Positions 36,003 to 45,222 of a stretch of DNA of 64,000 nucleotides are shown here, one piece after another; position 1 is the first letter of the stretch, and every line of letters starts with the position of its first letter. A model generated the notes under the pieces. That model did not search any database and was not told where the DNA came from. It saw only the letters and a list, made by a program, of their open reading frames with translations. Origin of the DNA: Sphingomonas phyllosphaerae 5.2 (lineage in GTDB: Bacteria; Pseudomonadota; Alphaproteobacteria; Sphingomonadales; Sphingomonadaceae); NCBI RefSeq assembly GCF_000419605.1, contig NZ_ATTI01000001.1, positions 3,506,501 through 3,570,500 of the forward strand, in the 5' to 3' direction. The translations under genes were made by a program, and so were the position numbers.

Positions 36003-36685
36003 CAGCGGCGGGTGGCGGGCTTCTTCGCGACGGGCTTCGGCGCGGCCGTGGCCGGCGTCGTGCCGGGCAATGTCGGCAGCGTCGCTGGCAAGGTCGGCGC
36101 CGCTGCGGCGGGAAGCGGCTGGTACGCCGGTGGATTGTCCGAGGCGATATAGGCGTGGACGATCCGCGAGGGGTTCTGCGGCGGCTCGCCCTTTTCGATC
36201 GCGTCGACGTAGTTCATCCCGGTAAGGACGCGGCCGAAGACGGTGTACTTCTTGTCGAGCTGGAAGCGCGGTTGCAGCACGACGTAAAACTGGCTGTTCG
36301 CGCTGTCCTCCTTCTCGGCACGCGCGGCCGCGACCGCGCCGCGGACATGCGGCAGATAGTTGAATTCGGCCGGCAGATCCGGAAGCGTGCTGCCGCCGGT
36401 GCCGTCACCCTTGGGATCGCCGCCCTGCGCCATGAAGCCGTCGATGACGCGATGGAATACCAACCCATCGTAGAAATGCTGGCGCGTCAGCGTCTTGATC
36501 CGCTCCACCATTTTCGGCGCGACGTCGGGGCGCAGCGCGATCTCGACGCGGCCGCCGGTCGACAGGTCGATCAGCCAGATGTTGCCCTTGTCCGATAGGG
36601 GCGGGGCCGGCAGACGCTCCTGCGCGGCGCCGGGGACGGACACGATCGCGGCAAGCGCGGCGGCGATAAGGGCGAACGGGCGCAT
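36002..36685 (-). CDS. Cyclophilin-type peptidyl-prolyl cis-trans isomerase, exported
   Basis: A 227-residue protein: a signal peptide ([20 protein letters not shown]), then a cyclophilin domain with [20 protein letters not shown], the catalytic FHRVIxGFMxQGGDP signature, and [19 protein letters not shown]. It catalyses prolyl bond isomerisation in periplasmic proteins. A 40-residue alanine/proline-rich tail ends the protein. The start at 36685 is placed by the signal peptide; ORF extension to 36748 is not needed. Coupled to queA by a one-base overlap. Confidence 0.95.
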   Translation of the reverse strand: MRPFALIAAALAAIVSVPGAAQERLPAPPLSDKGNIWLIDLSTGGRVEIALRPDVAPKMVERIKTLTRQHFYDGLVFHRVIDGFMAQGGDPKGDGTGGSTLPDLPAEFNYLPHVRGAVAAARAEKEDSANSQFYVVLQPRFQLDKKYTVFGRVLTGMNYVDAIEKGEPPQNPSRIVHAYIASDNPPAYQPLPAAAAPTLPATLPTLPGTTPATAAPKPVAKKPATRR

Positions 36686-36876
36686 CGGGTCTTTCGGATC
36701 AGGTCGTCGGGTGTGGGCGGCGTTAGACCAGAAACGCGCTTGCGCCAAACTGAACGATGCATGGCGCGGACCGCGCCCGACTTCTCAGCCATTCCAACGT
36801 GGTCGAAGGCCCTGAGCCGAACGCAGGCCTCCGTACGAGCGACGAGCCGGACGAAAGCGGCATTGACGAAGGTCCG

Positions 36877-37377
36877 TCAGCTGCCGCGGCGGCCGTCGCG
36901 TTCGACGCGTGCGACCACATCGGCGCACACCGGAGCGCTGACGAACTTGCCGATATGGCCGCCGAAGATCGCGATCTCCTTTACCAGGCGCGAGGCGATC
37001 GGTTGCAGGCAGACGTCGGCCATCAGAAAGACCGTCTCGATCCGGTCGTTCAGCTGCTGGTTCATGCCCGCCATCTGATATTCGTACTCGAAGTCGGCGA
37101 CGGCGCGCAGGCCGCGGACGATCATGCTTGCGCCCTCACGCTCCGCGAAGTCCATCAGCAGCGAATCGAATGAGACGACACGGATGTCGCCGCCGATGCC
37201 GACCACCTCGCGCTCCACCATCGCCATGCGTTCGGCCAGCGTGAACATCGGCGACTTGCCGGGATTGGTCGTGACGCCGACGACCAGCCGGTCGACCAGC
37301 TTCGCACCGCGCCGGATGATATCCATATGCCCCAGCGTGATTGGATCGAAGGTCCCGGGATAGACGCCGATACGCAT
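36877..37377 (-). CDS. coaD: Phosphopantetheine adenylyltransferase
   Basis: A 166-residue enzyme of the penultimate coenzyme A step (ATP + 4'-phosphopantetheine to dephospho-CoA). The nucleotidyltransferase motif is RIGVYPGTFDPITLGHMDII (the TxGH signature at residues 14-18), followed by VGVTTNPGKSPMF, MIVRGLRAVADFEYEYQM and IASRLVKEIA. The length matches the family. It lies 16 bases downstream of ispA and probably belongs to the xseB-ispA-coaD operon. Confidence 0.98.
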   Translation of the reverse strand: MRIGVYPGTFDPITLGHMDIIRRGAKLVDRLVVGVTTNPGKSPMFTLAERMAMVEREVVGIGGDIRVVSFDSLLMDFAEREGASMIVRGLRAVADFEYEYQMAGMNQQLNDRIETVFLMADVCLQPIASRLVKEIAIFGGHIGKFVSAPVCADVVARVERDGRRGS

Positions 37378-37393
37378 GGGATTCGCCTTCAGG

Positions 37394-38302
37394 TCAGCCG
37401 CGGCGGTCGATAACGAAGCGCGCGATCGCGCGGAGCAGGTCGGCTTCGGGGCCATAGCTGCGCAAATGGTCGATCGCCTGATCGACCAGCATCTGCGACT
37501 GCTGCCGCGCGCGGTCGACGCCGAGCAGCGAGACGAACGTCTCCTTGCCCTGCTCGCCGTCCTTGCGCAGCTTCTTGCCGGCCAGTTGCTCGTCGCCCTC
37601 GACGTCGAGCAGGTCGTCGACGATCTGGAAGGCCAGCCCGAGGTCGTGCGCGTAACCGCGCAGATGGCGGCGACCCTCCGGCGGAACACGGCCCAGGATC
37701 GCCCCGCCCTCCACCGCCGCGCCGATCAGCGCACCGGTCTTCATCTGCTGAAGCCGGGTCACGGTATTGAGGTCGAAGCGGGTGCCGTCGGCCTTGAGGT
37801 CCATCGCCTGCCCGCCCGCCATGCCGGACGGACCGGACGCACGCGCGAGGTCGGCGATCAGTTCGGCGCGGACGAACGGGTCGGCGTGCGTCGCGGGATC
37901 GGCGAGCACCTCGAACGCGAGTGCGTGTAGGCAGTCGCCAGCGAGGATCGCCGTCGCCTCGTCGAACGCCTTGTGAACGGTGGCCTTGCCGTGGCGCAGA
38001 TCGTCGTCGTCCATCGCCGGCAGATCGTCGTGGATCAACGAATAGACGTGGATCGCCTCGAGCGCCGTAGCAACCCGGCCCGCGGCATCGCGCGCGACGT
38101 CGAACAGCCGCGCGGTCGCGAACACCAGCAGCGGCCGCAGCCGCTTGCCGCCGCCGATCGTGGCGTGGCGCATGGCGCGATAAAGCTCGGCACGTGGATC
38201 GTTCGGCACCGGTAACAGCGCGTCGAAGCGGCGGTCCATCTCCGCCGACACTTCCTTGAGCGCCGCCTTGAGCTGCGGCGAGGCATTGGCGGCGATCGTC
38301 AT
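37394..38302 (-). CDS. ispA: Polyprenyl (farnesyl) diphosphate synthase
   Basis: A 302-residue trans-prenyltransferase. First aspartate-rich motif: HDDLPAMDDDDLRHG; second: LAFQIVDDLLDVEGD; GGGKRLRPLLV near residue 50 binds the pyrophosphate. It condenses IPP with allylic diphosphates to make farnesyl diphosphate for quinones, undecaprenol and carotenoids. Start ATG overlaps the xseB stop by 4 bases. The spacing of the motifs and length are those of IspA rather than octaprenyl synthases. Confidence 0.95.
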   Translation of the reverse strand: MTIAANASPQLKAALKEVSAEMDRRFDALLPVPNDPRAELYRAMRHATIGGGKRLRPLLVFATARLFDVARDAAGRVATALEAIHVYSLIHDDLPAMDDDDLRHGKATVHKAFDEATAILAGDCLHALAFEVLADPATHADPFVRAELIADLARASGPSGMAGGQAMDLKADGTRFDLNTVTRLQQMKTGALIGAAVEGGAILGRVPPEGRRHLRGYAHDLGLAFQIVDDLLDVEGDEQLAGKKLRKDGEQGKETFVSLLGVDRARQQSQMLVDQAIDHLRSYGPEADLLRAIARFVIDRRG

Positions 38303-38538
38303 CCCGCGGCGAACGGCTCGGTGCCGGTCGGCTTGCCGTCGGCTCCCGTACGGATCGCCTCGATACGCGCCTGCGCGGCGTCGAGACGGTCGGCGCAGCG
38401 CTGCCTGAGCACGCTGCCGCGCTCGTACAGGCGGATCGCCTCCTCCAGCGGGGTATCCCCGGATTCGAGCCGCGCGACGATCTCCTCGAGCTCGCGCAGA
38501 CCAGCTTCGAAGGACAGCGTCTCGGTCGTATTCTCCAT
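38299..38538 (-). CDS. xseB: Exodeoxyribonuclease VII small subunit
   Basis: A 79-residue protein with the whole family pattern: SFEAGLRELEEIVARLESGD, LEEAIRLYERGSVLRQRC. It forms the non-catalytic partner of XseA in the single-strand exonuclease. XseA is not in the window. It overlaps ispA by 4 bases and is translated first. Confidence 0.97.
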   Translation of the reverse strand: MENTTETLSFEAGLRELEEIVARLESGDTPLEEAIRLYERGSVLRQRCADRLDAAQARIEAIRTGADGKPTGTEPFAAG

Positions 38539-38646
38539 GCCGGGGCTATGCGCCGGTCAAGCGCGGCCGGTCAAGGCGATGCCGGCCATCCGGTGCGTCG
38601 TCCCGCATGCACTCCCGGATCGCCATTCGTCTTGACGATCGATGGC

Positions 38647-38937
38647 TTACGCGGCGCGGCGCTGCATCCCGCCGAGCAGGTCGCGTGCGGCGCGCTGGGC
38701 CGTGGCGATTTCGCGCGCGGTCATGTCCTCGGCGATTTCGGTACGTGCGGCGGCGGCGGCGTCGTTGCCGCGCGCGGCCGACAGATTGAACCACTTGTGC
38801 GCCTCGATCAGGTCGAGCGTGGCACCCGAGGTGCCGGTCGAATAGGCGACACCAAGGTCGTAGGCCGCGTCGGCATCGCCGCGGGTCGCTTCGTTGGTGC
38901 GGCGCGCGAGCAGCGCCATGTTGAATTCGGTTACCAT
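38647..38937 (-). CDS. Sel1-repeat-like small protein
   Basis: A 96-residue helical protein with a Sel1-like unit: DADAAYDLGVAYSTGTSG, DLIEAHKWFNLSAARGND, and a helical tail (AREIATAQRAARDLL). Sel1 repeats mediate protein-protein contacts. GGAGGGG nine bases before ATG 38937 fixes the start; extension to 38979 is not needed. Stands alone; partner unknown. Confidence 0.8.
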   Translation of the reverse strand: MVTEFNMALLARRTNEATRGDADAAYDLGVAYSTGTSGATLDLIEAHKWFNLSAARGNDAAAAARTEIAEDMTAREIATAQRAARDLLGGMQRRAA

Positions 38938-39046
38938 CGGATCACCCCTCCATCCTTCAATGTAAAGAGAGGTTTGCACCGATTCGGCTCACCAAATGGT
39001 TAAAGCCCGAATCATCTAGATCGATCGCCGTGCGCGACGTGAGCGA

Positions 39047-39889
39047 TCAAGCAGGATCGACCGAGAGGTTGTCGATCAGCCGCGTGTTGCCGATCCGCGC
39101 CGCGGCCAGCAACTGCCGTCGACGCCCCGGCGCGGGGTCGCTCTCCAGCGTCTCGGCATCGACGAGCGCGACGTAATCGACCTCGAAGCCCGCCGCCGAC
39201 AGCATGGCGGTGGCATCCGCCAGCGCCTTGGCCGCTTCCGCGCCCGCCAGCAGCGCCCGCGCCGCGACGCCCAGGGCACGCGGCAACGCGACCGCCTTCT
39301 GCCGCTCCTCGGGCAGCAGATAGACGTTGCGGGACGACAGGGCGAGGCCGTCATCCTCGCGCTGCGTCGGCACGCCGGTGACCTCGATATCGAAATCGAG
39401 GTCGGCGACCATGCGGCGGATGACCGCCAGTTGCTGAAAATCTTTCTCGCCGAAAAAGGCGCGGGTAGGGCGAACCTGGTTGAACAGCTTCGCCACCACA
39501 GTGGCCACGCCATCGAAATGCCCGGGCCGCGCGGCACCGTCCCACCCCTCGCTCACGCCGGTCACCGAGACGTTGGTGGCGAAGTCGGCGGGATACATCT
39601 GATCGACCGGGGGCAGCCACAGCACGTCGCAGCCCGCATCGGTGAGCATGGCTATGTCGCTGATTTCCTTGCGCGGATACCGCGACAAATCCTCGTTCGC
39701 GCCGAATTGCCGCGGGTTCACGAAGATCGACGCGACGACGAGCGTGCCGGGGCGGCGCGCCGCCTCGACCAGCGCGACATGCCCGGCGTGGAGCGCGCCC
39801 ATCGTCGGCACCAGCGCCACTTCTCGACCGCCGGCGCGTGCCGCGGCGAGCGCCGCGCGCAGGCCGGCGAGATCACGATACACTTCCAC
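39047..39889 (-). CDS. panC: Pantoate-beta-alanine ligase
   Basis: A 280-residue enzyme joining pantoate and beta-alanine with ATP to make pantothenate. Motifs: VPTMGALHAGHVALVEAAR (HxGH), SIFVNPRQFGANEDLSRYPR, FFGEKDFQQLAVIRRMV and LSSRNVYLLPEER (KMSKS-equivalent). The GTG start at 39889 has GAGGGG upstream. Divergent from mipZ with about 74 bases of promoter space. Confidence 0.97.
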   Translation of the reverse strand: MEVYRDLAGLRAALAAARAGGREVALVPTMGALHAGHVALVEAARRPGTLVVASIFVNPRQFGANEDLSRYPRKEISDIAMLTDAGCDVLWLPPVDQMYPADFATNVSVTGVSEGWDGAARPGHFDGVATVVAKLFNQVRPTRAFFGEKDFQQLAVIRRMVADLDFDIEVTGVPTQREDDGLALSSRNVYLLPEERQKAVALPRALGVAARALLAGAEAAKALADATAMLSAAGFEVDYVALVDAETLESDPAPGRRRQLLAAARIGNTRLIDNLSVDPA

Positions 39890-39963
39890 CCGTTACCCCT
39901 CGAATCTCGCGGGCGGGAGTTCTATGGTCGCGGCGGGACGCAATCAATCGAGGATGCGACGAA

Positions 39964-40782
39964 TTGTCCGAAACGGGGACGGAAGCGCACCACGGTCGCA
40001 CGCATGTGATCGTGTTCGCCAACGAAAAGGGTGGGACGGGCAAGTCGACGACGGCGGTGCACGTCGCGATCGGGCTGGCGGCGAAGGGCGCACGCGTGGC
40101 GTGCATCGACCTCGATCATCGCCAACGTACGCTGGGGCGCTACCTCGACAATCGCGAGGCGACCGTGAAACGGGCGGGCATCGACCTGGTGCTGCCGGTC
40201 CATGCCACCGGCGACGGGCGGGCGGACGGCAACTTCCCGGCGATGTACCGGGACTTCACCGACGGCTACGACTTTCTGGTGATCGACACGCCGGGACGTG
40301 ACGACCCCGCGGCGCGGATCGCCGCGGCGCTCGCCGACACGCTGGTGACGCCGATGAACGACAGCTTCGTCGACTTCGACCTGATCGGGCAGGTCGATCC
40401 AGAGACGTACCAGGTGGTGCGGCCGAGCTTCTATTCGGAGCTGATCTGGGATGCACGCAAGGCGCGCGCGCGTGAGGACGGGACGACGATCGACTGGGTC
40501 GTGCTGCGGAACCGCCTGCAATATCTGGAGGCGCGCAACATGCGCCGCGTATCGGAGGCGCTGGACCAGCTGGCGCGACGCGTGGGCTTCCGGATCATCC
40601 CGGGGCTTGGCGAGCGCGTGATCTATCGTGAGCTGTTCCCCAAGGGTCTGACGCTGCTGGACGCCAAGGAGTTCGGCGGGATGGGGCTGAGCCATGTCGC
40701 CGCGCGGCAGGAGCTGCGCGAGATGATGGCCGCGCTGGCGCTGCCCGAGATCTCCGCGTCGGCAGCGGGCAAGGCGGCCTGA
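39964..40782 (+). CDS. mipZ: Division-plane ATPase MipZ
   Basis: A 272-residue ParA/MinD-type ATPase: deviant Walker A VFANEKGGTGKSTTAVH, VACIDLDHRQRTLGRY (switch I-like), FLVIDTPGRDD (Walker B/switch II) and LDQLARRVGFRIIPGLGERV at the C-terminus. MipZ forms polar gradients with ParB and keeps FtsZ away from the poles in alphaproteobacteria. TTG 39964 has GAGGA nine bases upstream; GTG 40006 would start at residue 15 and lacks one. It heads the mipZ-dnaJ-like-pgmG run. Confidence 0.93.
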   Translation: MSETGTEAHHGRTHVIVFANEKGGTGKSTTAVHVAIGLAAKGARVACIDLDHRQRTLGRYLDNREATVKRAGIDLVLPVHATGDGRADGNFPAMYRDFTDGYDFLVIDTPGRDDPAARIAAALADTLVTPMNDSFVDFDLIGQVDPETYQVVRPSFYSELIWDARKARAREDGTTIDWVVLRNRLQYLEARNMRRVSEALDQLARRVGFRIIPGLGERVIYRELFPKGLTLLDAKEFGGMGLSHVAARQELREMMAALALPEISASAAGKAA

Positions 40783-40784
40783 CG

Positions 40785-41051
40785 ATGGCGATGAAATGGA
40801 TCGTCGCCGCGCTGATCGTGTGGGGTGTGTGGACGATGCTGCGCAAGCCCGCGAAGAAGCGCCTGTCCCCGGCCGGTGAGGCACGCCGCGTGCTGGGCGT
40901 CGGCACGCGCGCCGACGAGGGCGAGATCCGCGCCGCGCACCGCCGGCTGATGAACGAGCTGCATCCCGACCGCGGCGGCGAGGGGCAGCAGGCACGGCGC
41001 GTGAATGCGGCGCGCGACACGTTGCTCGCCGCGTTGCGCGATCCGCGATGA
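40785..41051 (+). CDS. Membrane-anchored DnaJ-domain protein
   Basis: An 88-residue protein with one N-terminal membrane segment (KWIVAALIVWGVWTML) and a short J domain: EIRAAHRRLMNELHPDRGG contains the HPD motif that stimulates DnaK. This topology is like Tim14/Pam18. It begins 2 bases after mipZ and overlaps the next gene by 4 bases. Confidence 0.9.
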   Translation: MAMKWIVAALIVWGVWTMLRKPAKKRLSPAGEARRVLGVGTRADEGEIRAAHRRLMNELHPDRGGEGQQARRVNAARDTLLAALRDPR

Positions 41052-42418
41052 CGCACGTCTTCGCGGACGAGATCCTCCGCGCCTACGACATTCGCGGGCG
41101 CGTCGGCGACACGTTGACCGAGGCGGACGCCTATGCCGTCGGGCGCGGTTTCGCGACGCGGGTGCGACGGGCGGGCGGGCGGCGCATCGCCGTTGGCTAT
41201 GACGGGCGGACGCACGCGCCGATGCTGGAGGCGGCGCTGGTCGCAGGGCTGACCGCATCGGGGGTCGACGTGGTGCGCGTCGGGCTGGGGCCGTCGCCGA
41301 TGCTCTATTACGCTACCGCGACGCTAGAGGTGGATGGCGGCGTGCAGGTAACCGGCAGCCATAATCCCGCCGAGGACAATGGCTTCAAGCTGGTGATGCA
41401 GGGGAACAGCTTCTGCGGGCCGGACGTCCGCGACCTCGCGCGGCTCGCCGCGGCGGGCGACTGGGAGGAGGGCGCCGGGAACGTCACCGACGCCGACATC
41501 CTCGACCTTTATGTCGGCCGGCTGCTCGCCGGCTATGCCGGCGGCACGTACCGGATCGGCTGGGACGCCGGGAACGGCGCCGCCGGCCCCGCCATCCGCG
41601 CGCTGACCGCGCAGCTTCCGGGCGAACATCACCTGCTGTTCTGCGACATCGACGGTACCTTTCCCAATCATCATCCCGATCCGACGGTGGAGGCCAATCT
41701 GGCGCATCTACAGGCGCTGGTCGCGGAGAAGCGGCTCGATTTCGGACTGGCCTTCGACGGCGACGGCGACCGGATCGGCGCGGTCGATTCCACCGGGCGT
41801 GTGCTGTGGGGCGACGAAATCCTCTCCATATTGGTCGCGCCGCTGCTCGCCGAATTGCCCGGCAGCACGATCGTGGCCGACGTGAAGTCGAGCGACGCGC
41901 TGTTCGAGCGGATCGCGGCGCTGGGCGGCCGATCGGTGATGTGGCGAACCGGGCACAGCGAGATCAAGACGAAGATGAAGGAGCTCGGCGCACCGCTGGC
42001 GGGCGAACTGTCGGGCCATATCTTCTTCGGACACGAATATTACGGATTTGACGACGCACTCTATGCCGCGGTGCGACTGATCCGCGCGGTGCATCTGTCC
42101 GGGCAGCCGCTGACCGAACTGCGCGGCGGGACGTCGGCGCGGGTCGCGACACCGGAATGGCGGGTGACAGTGCCGGAGGCGCGCAAGACGCATGTGGTTG
42201 AGGAAGTCGCGGCGCGACTGTCGGCGGCTGGCGCGCGCGTCACCACGACCGACGGCGTGCGGGTGTCGACCGACGACGGCTGGTGGCTGCTTCGCGCGTC
42301 GAACACGCAGGCCGCGCTGACGCTGCGGGCCGAGGGACGTGACGCGGAGGGGCTGGAGCGACTGGTTGCGTCGATCGACGCGCAACTGGCGGACAGCGGA
42401 GTGCGGCGGGCGGATTAG
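41048..42418 (+). CDS. pgmG: Phosphomannomutase/phosphoglucomutase
   Basis: A 456-residue alpha-D-phosphohexomutase with the four family motifs: GVQVTGSHNPAEDNGFKL (phosphoserine), AFDGDGDRIGAVD (metal loop), GELSGHIFFGH (sugar) and LLRASNTQAAL (phosphate). It interconverts mannose- and glucose-1-/6-phosphates for GDP-mannose and exopolysaccharide (sphingan) synthesis; PgmG is the usual name in Sphingomonas. Distinct from the glycogen-locus pgm at 61323. Translationally coupled to the DnaJ-like gene. Confidence 0.92.
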   Translation: MTHVFADEILRAYDIRGRVGDTLTEADAYAVGRGFATRVRRAGGRRIAVGYDGRTHAPMLEAALVAGLTASGVDVVRVGLGPSPMLYYATATLEVDGGVQVTGSHNPAEDNGFKLVMQGNSFCGPDVRDLARLAAAGDWEEGAGNVTDADILDLYVGRLLAGYAGGTYRIGWDAGNGAAGPAIRALTAQLPGEHHLLFCDIDGTFPNHHPDPTVEANLAHLQALVAEKRLDFGLAFDGDGDRIGAVDSTGRVLWGDEILSILVAPLLAELPGSTIVADVKSSDALFERIAALGGRSVMWRTGHSEIKTKMKELGAPLAGELSGHIFFGHEYYGFDDALYAAVRLIRAVHLSGQPLTELRGGTSARVATPEWRVTVPEARKTHVVEEVAARLSAAGARVTTTDGVRVSTDDGWWLLRASNTQAALTLRAEGRDAEGLERLVASIDAQLADSGVRRAD

Positions 42419-42509
42419 CCCGGTTAGAACAGCGATACGGCGTGGCTACGCGGTGCCACCTCTCGCGCCGTCAGTCAGGAACGCGGCACCATCGCATCCG
42501 GGACGACGG

Positions 42510-43250
42510 TCAGCCGCGCTGCTGCTCCGGCAGCCACGACAGATCGACGCGGGCGCGGCGGTCGACGTGTCCGGCGGCGCGGCGTAGCCCGGCCTCGTCG
42601 AGGATCGTGAAGCGCCCGGCACTGCGCGCGATCAACCGCATGTCCTCCAGCTGGCGGAGCATGCGGTTGACGTGGACGGAGGTGAGCCCGACGGCGTCGC
42701 CGAGCTCCTCCTGTGTCAATCCGGGGATGAAGCTGTTGCCGATCGCCGCATCGACGCGCCCCATCCGTTCGCGGATCTCGAGCAGCACCGCGGCCACCCG
42801 CGCCCGCGCCGACGTCTTGGCGATCGCCGCCAGCCGGTCGGCCATCGCGACGCATTCCGCCTGTTCCAGGGCGGCGAGTGCCAGCGCCAGCCGCGGATGG
42901 CGCAGCATCACGTCGACCAGCGCCTGGCGATCGATCGGCGCGACGACGCTGTCGGCGGTCGCGACAAGCGTCTGTTGCGCCTTGCTGTAAGCGAGCACAT
43001 CGGACCCGAGCAGATCGCCCGGAAAGATGAAGCGCAGGATTTGCCGGCTGCCGTCGTCGAGCAGCACATAGCCCATCATCATTCCGCTCTTCAGCGCGAA
43101 CAACTCGACCGAACGCTCGTTCTGCCGCACCAGCGTTGCGCCACGGCGCAGCACGCGCTCACGCTCGGTCAGGTCGCCGAGCGCGCTGCGTTCGATCACG
43201 GTAAGGGGCAGGACGTCGCCGATCCGGTCGGCGAAACTAAGCGCTGGCAC
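42510..43250 (-). CDS. Crp/Fnr-family transcriptional regulator (paralogue)
   Basis: A 246-residue regulator: beta roll with ALKSGMMMGYVLLDDGS and FIFPGDLLGSDVLAY, then LTQEELGDAVGLTSVHVNR and RQLEDMRLIA as the winged helix. No cysteines for an iron-sulfur cluster are seen in the N-terminus. Start GTG 43250 has AAGGA about 10 bases upstream. It resembles the regulator at 2017 in the recognition helix but not over the whole length. It is divergent from murA. Confidence 0.9.
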   Translation of the reverse strand: MPALSFADRIGDVLPLTVIERSALGDLTERERVLRRGATLVRQNERSVELFALKSGMMMGYVLLDDGSRQILRFIFPGDLLGSDVLAYSKAQQTLVATADSVVAPIDRQALVDVMLRHPRLALALAALEQAECVAMADRLAAIAKTSARARVAAVLLEIRERMGRVDAAIGNSFIPGLTQEELGDAVGLTSVHVNRMLRQLEDMRLIARSAGRFTILDEAGLRRAAGHVDRRARVDLSWLPEQQRG

Positions 43251-43386
43251 GCAATGAAGATCCTTAAAGTCGTAAGATCGTTACGCGGGCGTGGCCGGCC
43301 CGCGCATTAAAACCGATCAACCATCCTTTGTGCGTGATGCGCGGCGCTCGCTTGGCGCGGGCGCGCGGGCACGATAGAGGCGTTCG

Positions 43387-44670
43387 ATGGACCGTATCCT
43401 CATCCGCGGCGGCAACCGCCTGAACGGCAAGCTGCCAGTCTCCGGCGCCAAGAACGCCGCCCTCACCCTGATGCCGTGCGCATTGCTGACCGACGAGCCG
43501 CTGACGCTGCGCAACCTGCCGCGGCTGGCCGACGTCGACGGCTTCGGGCACCTGCTCAACCAATTGGGTGCGTCGACGCGGATCGAGGGCAGCAAGCCCG
43601 ACGAATTCGGACGGGTGATGACGATCCGTGCCGGGCAATTGACCTCGACGGAGGCGCCCTACGATATCGTCCGCAAGATGCGCGCGTCGATCCTGGTGCT
43701 GGGGCCGATCCTGGCACGCGCCGGACAGGCACGCGTCTCGCTGCCGGGCGGCTGCGCGATCGGCAATCGTCCGATTGACCTGCACCTGAAGGCGCTGGAG
43801 GCGATCGGCGCGACGCTGGAGATGAGCGCGGGGTACGTGACCGCGACCGCGCCGGGCGGACGGCTGGCGGGCGGGCGCTATGCGTTCCCGGTGGTGTCGG
43901 TCGGCGCGACCGAGAATGTCGTCATGGCCGCGGTCACCGCACGGGGATCGAGCCGGATCGAGAATGCCGCGCGCGAGCCCGAGATCGTCGACCTGTGCCG
44001 CTGCCTGATCGCGATGGGGGCAAGGATCGAAGGGGTGGGCACCGATACGCTGGAGATCGAGGGCGTCACCGAACTGCACGGCGCGACCTACAAGGTGATG
44101 CCGGACCGGATCGAGGCGGGTAGCTACGCCTGCGCGGTTGCGGTGACGGGCGGCGCGGTGGAGCTGACCGGGGTGGCGCCCGCCGACATGGGCGCGACGC
44201 TGGACGCGCTCCGCGAAGCGGGCGTCGGGATCGAGGAGCGGCGCGATTCGATCCTCGTCACCTCCGAGGCCGAGCTGAAGCCGCTCGTGCTGTCGACCGC
44301 GCCCTACCCGGGCTTTGCCACCGACATGCAGGCGCAGTTCATGGCGATGCTGTGCAAGGCGCCCGGCACCAGCACGTTGACCGAGACGATCTTCGAGAAC
44401 CGCTACATGCACGTGCCCGAGCTGGCGCGGATGGGCGCGGACATCAGCGTGCGCGGACGCACCGCGGAGGTGAACGGCGTCGAGCGGCTGATCGGTGCGC
44501 CGGTGATGGCGACTGACCTGCGCGCGTCGATGAGCCTCATCATCGCCGGGCTGGTCGCGGACGGCGAGACGACGGTGTCCCGCGTCTACCACCTCGATCG
44601 CGGGTACGAGCGGCTGGAGGAGAAACTCCAGGCGGTCGGTGCCGACATCGAGCGCGACGGCGGAGGCTGA
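43387..44670 (+). CDS. murA: UDP-N-acetylglucosamine 1-carboxyvinyltransferase
   Basis: A 427-residue enzyme for the first committed step of peptidoglycan synthesis (enolpyruvyl transfer from PEP to UDP-GlcNAc). [20 protein letters not shown], the fosfomycin-target cysteine in [17 protein letters not shown], and [17 protein letters not shown] are the key motifs. Length is canonical. The ATG has GAGG upstream. Single gene. Confidence 0.98.
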   Translation: MDRILIRGGNRLNGKLPVSGAKNAALTLMPCALLTDEPLTLRNLPRLADVDGFGHLLNQLGASTRIEGSKPDEFGRVMTIRAGQLTSTEAPYDIVRKMRASILVLGPILARAGQARVSLPGGCAIGNRPIDLHLKALEAIGATLEMSAGYVTATAPGGRLAGGRYAFPVVSVGATENVVMAAVTARGSSRIENAAREPEIVDLCRCLIAMGARIEGVGTDTLEIEGVTELHGATYKVMPDRIEAGSYACAVAVTGGAVELTGVAPADMGATLDALREAGVGIEERRDSILVTSEAELKPLVLSTAPYPGFATDMQAQFMAMLCKAPGTSTLTETIFENRYMHVPELARMGADISVRGRTAEVNGVERLIGAPVMATDLRASMSLIIAGLVADGETTVSRVYHLDRGYERLEEKLQAVGADIERDGGG

Positions 44671-44816
44671 CGCTCGCTTCGTCCGGAGACGTTAACGCTT
44701 CGTCAACCAATCTCGGTCAAGTTGCCGGCGGGGCGTTGACGGACCGGCCTGCGCCGGGTCCTGTCGCATCCCTGCGGCGACACGAGTCGTCCGCACGCCC
44801 GAACGGGGTGGAGACG

Positions 44817-45029
44817 ATGGACGCGAACACCGGCCGCTCGCCACGCGAGCAGCTCGAGACGATCCTGTGGACCGCACGCAGCGCCGGCGCGACGCTGATC
44901 ATTTCGCGTGGGCATGATCCCGCGACGATCAGCCTGTTGCTGGCCGAAGGACTGGTGCGCGAGCGGCTTGGTCATCTCGTGCTGACGATCAAGGGTATCC
45001 AGCGGCGACGGGCCTGCGCGCCGTATTGA
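44817..45029 (+). CDS. Small conserved-type hypothetical protein (70 aa)
   Basis: A mainly helical protein: REQLETILWTARSAGATLII and ISLLLAEGLVRERLGHLVLT, ending in arginine-rich residues. The start at 44817 has GGTGGAG upstream; extension to 44736 looks unlike protein. No domain is recognised. It follows murA by 146 bases and may be cotranscribed. Confidence 0.6.
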   Translation: MDANTGRSPREQLETILWTARSAGATLIISRGHDPATISLLLAEGLVRERLGHLVLTIKGIQRRRACAPY

Positions 45030-45076
45030 TCGGCTGCCGGCCCAAACGCACCGGTCACCCGCGTTATTCCGCACGG

Positions 45077-45175
45077 CCCGTCATTCCCGCCCATGCGGGA
45101 GCCCGGAAGCCCCGACATCCGTGACTCTAGCGAAGACCTGCGCGTCTGGATTCCCGCTTGCGCGGGAATGACGGG
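45077..45175. repeat. REPIN-like palindromic element
   Basis: A 99-base element with perfect 14-base terminal inverted repeats (CCCGTCATTCCCGC / GCGGGAATGACGGG) enclosing two shorter GC-rich hairpins (CCCGCCCATGCGGG; TTCCCGC..GCGGGAA). This is the layout of two REP sequences in inverted arrangement. A degenerate relative lies at 48682-48764. Confidence 0.8.
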
Positions 45176-45222
45176 AGTTGGTGGAAAGGCGACAGGCAGG
45201 TTTCGGCGGGCCGATGGCGCTA

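Noticed and set aside
43264..44592. 442-residue antisense frame opposite murA
   Set aside because: murA is unambiguous; the antisense product is histidine/arginine-rich with no family features.
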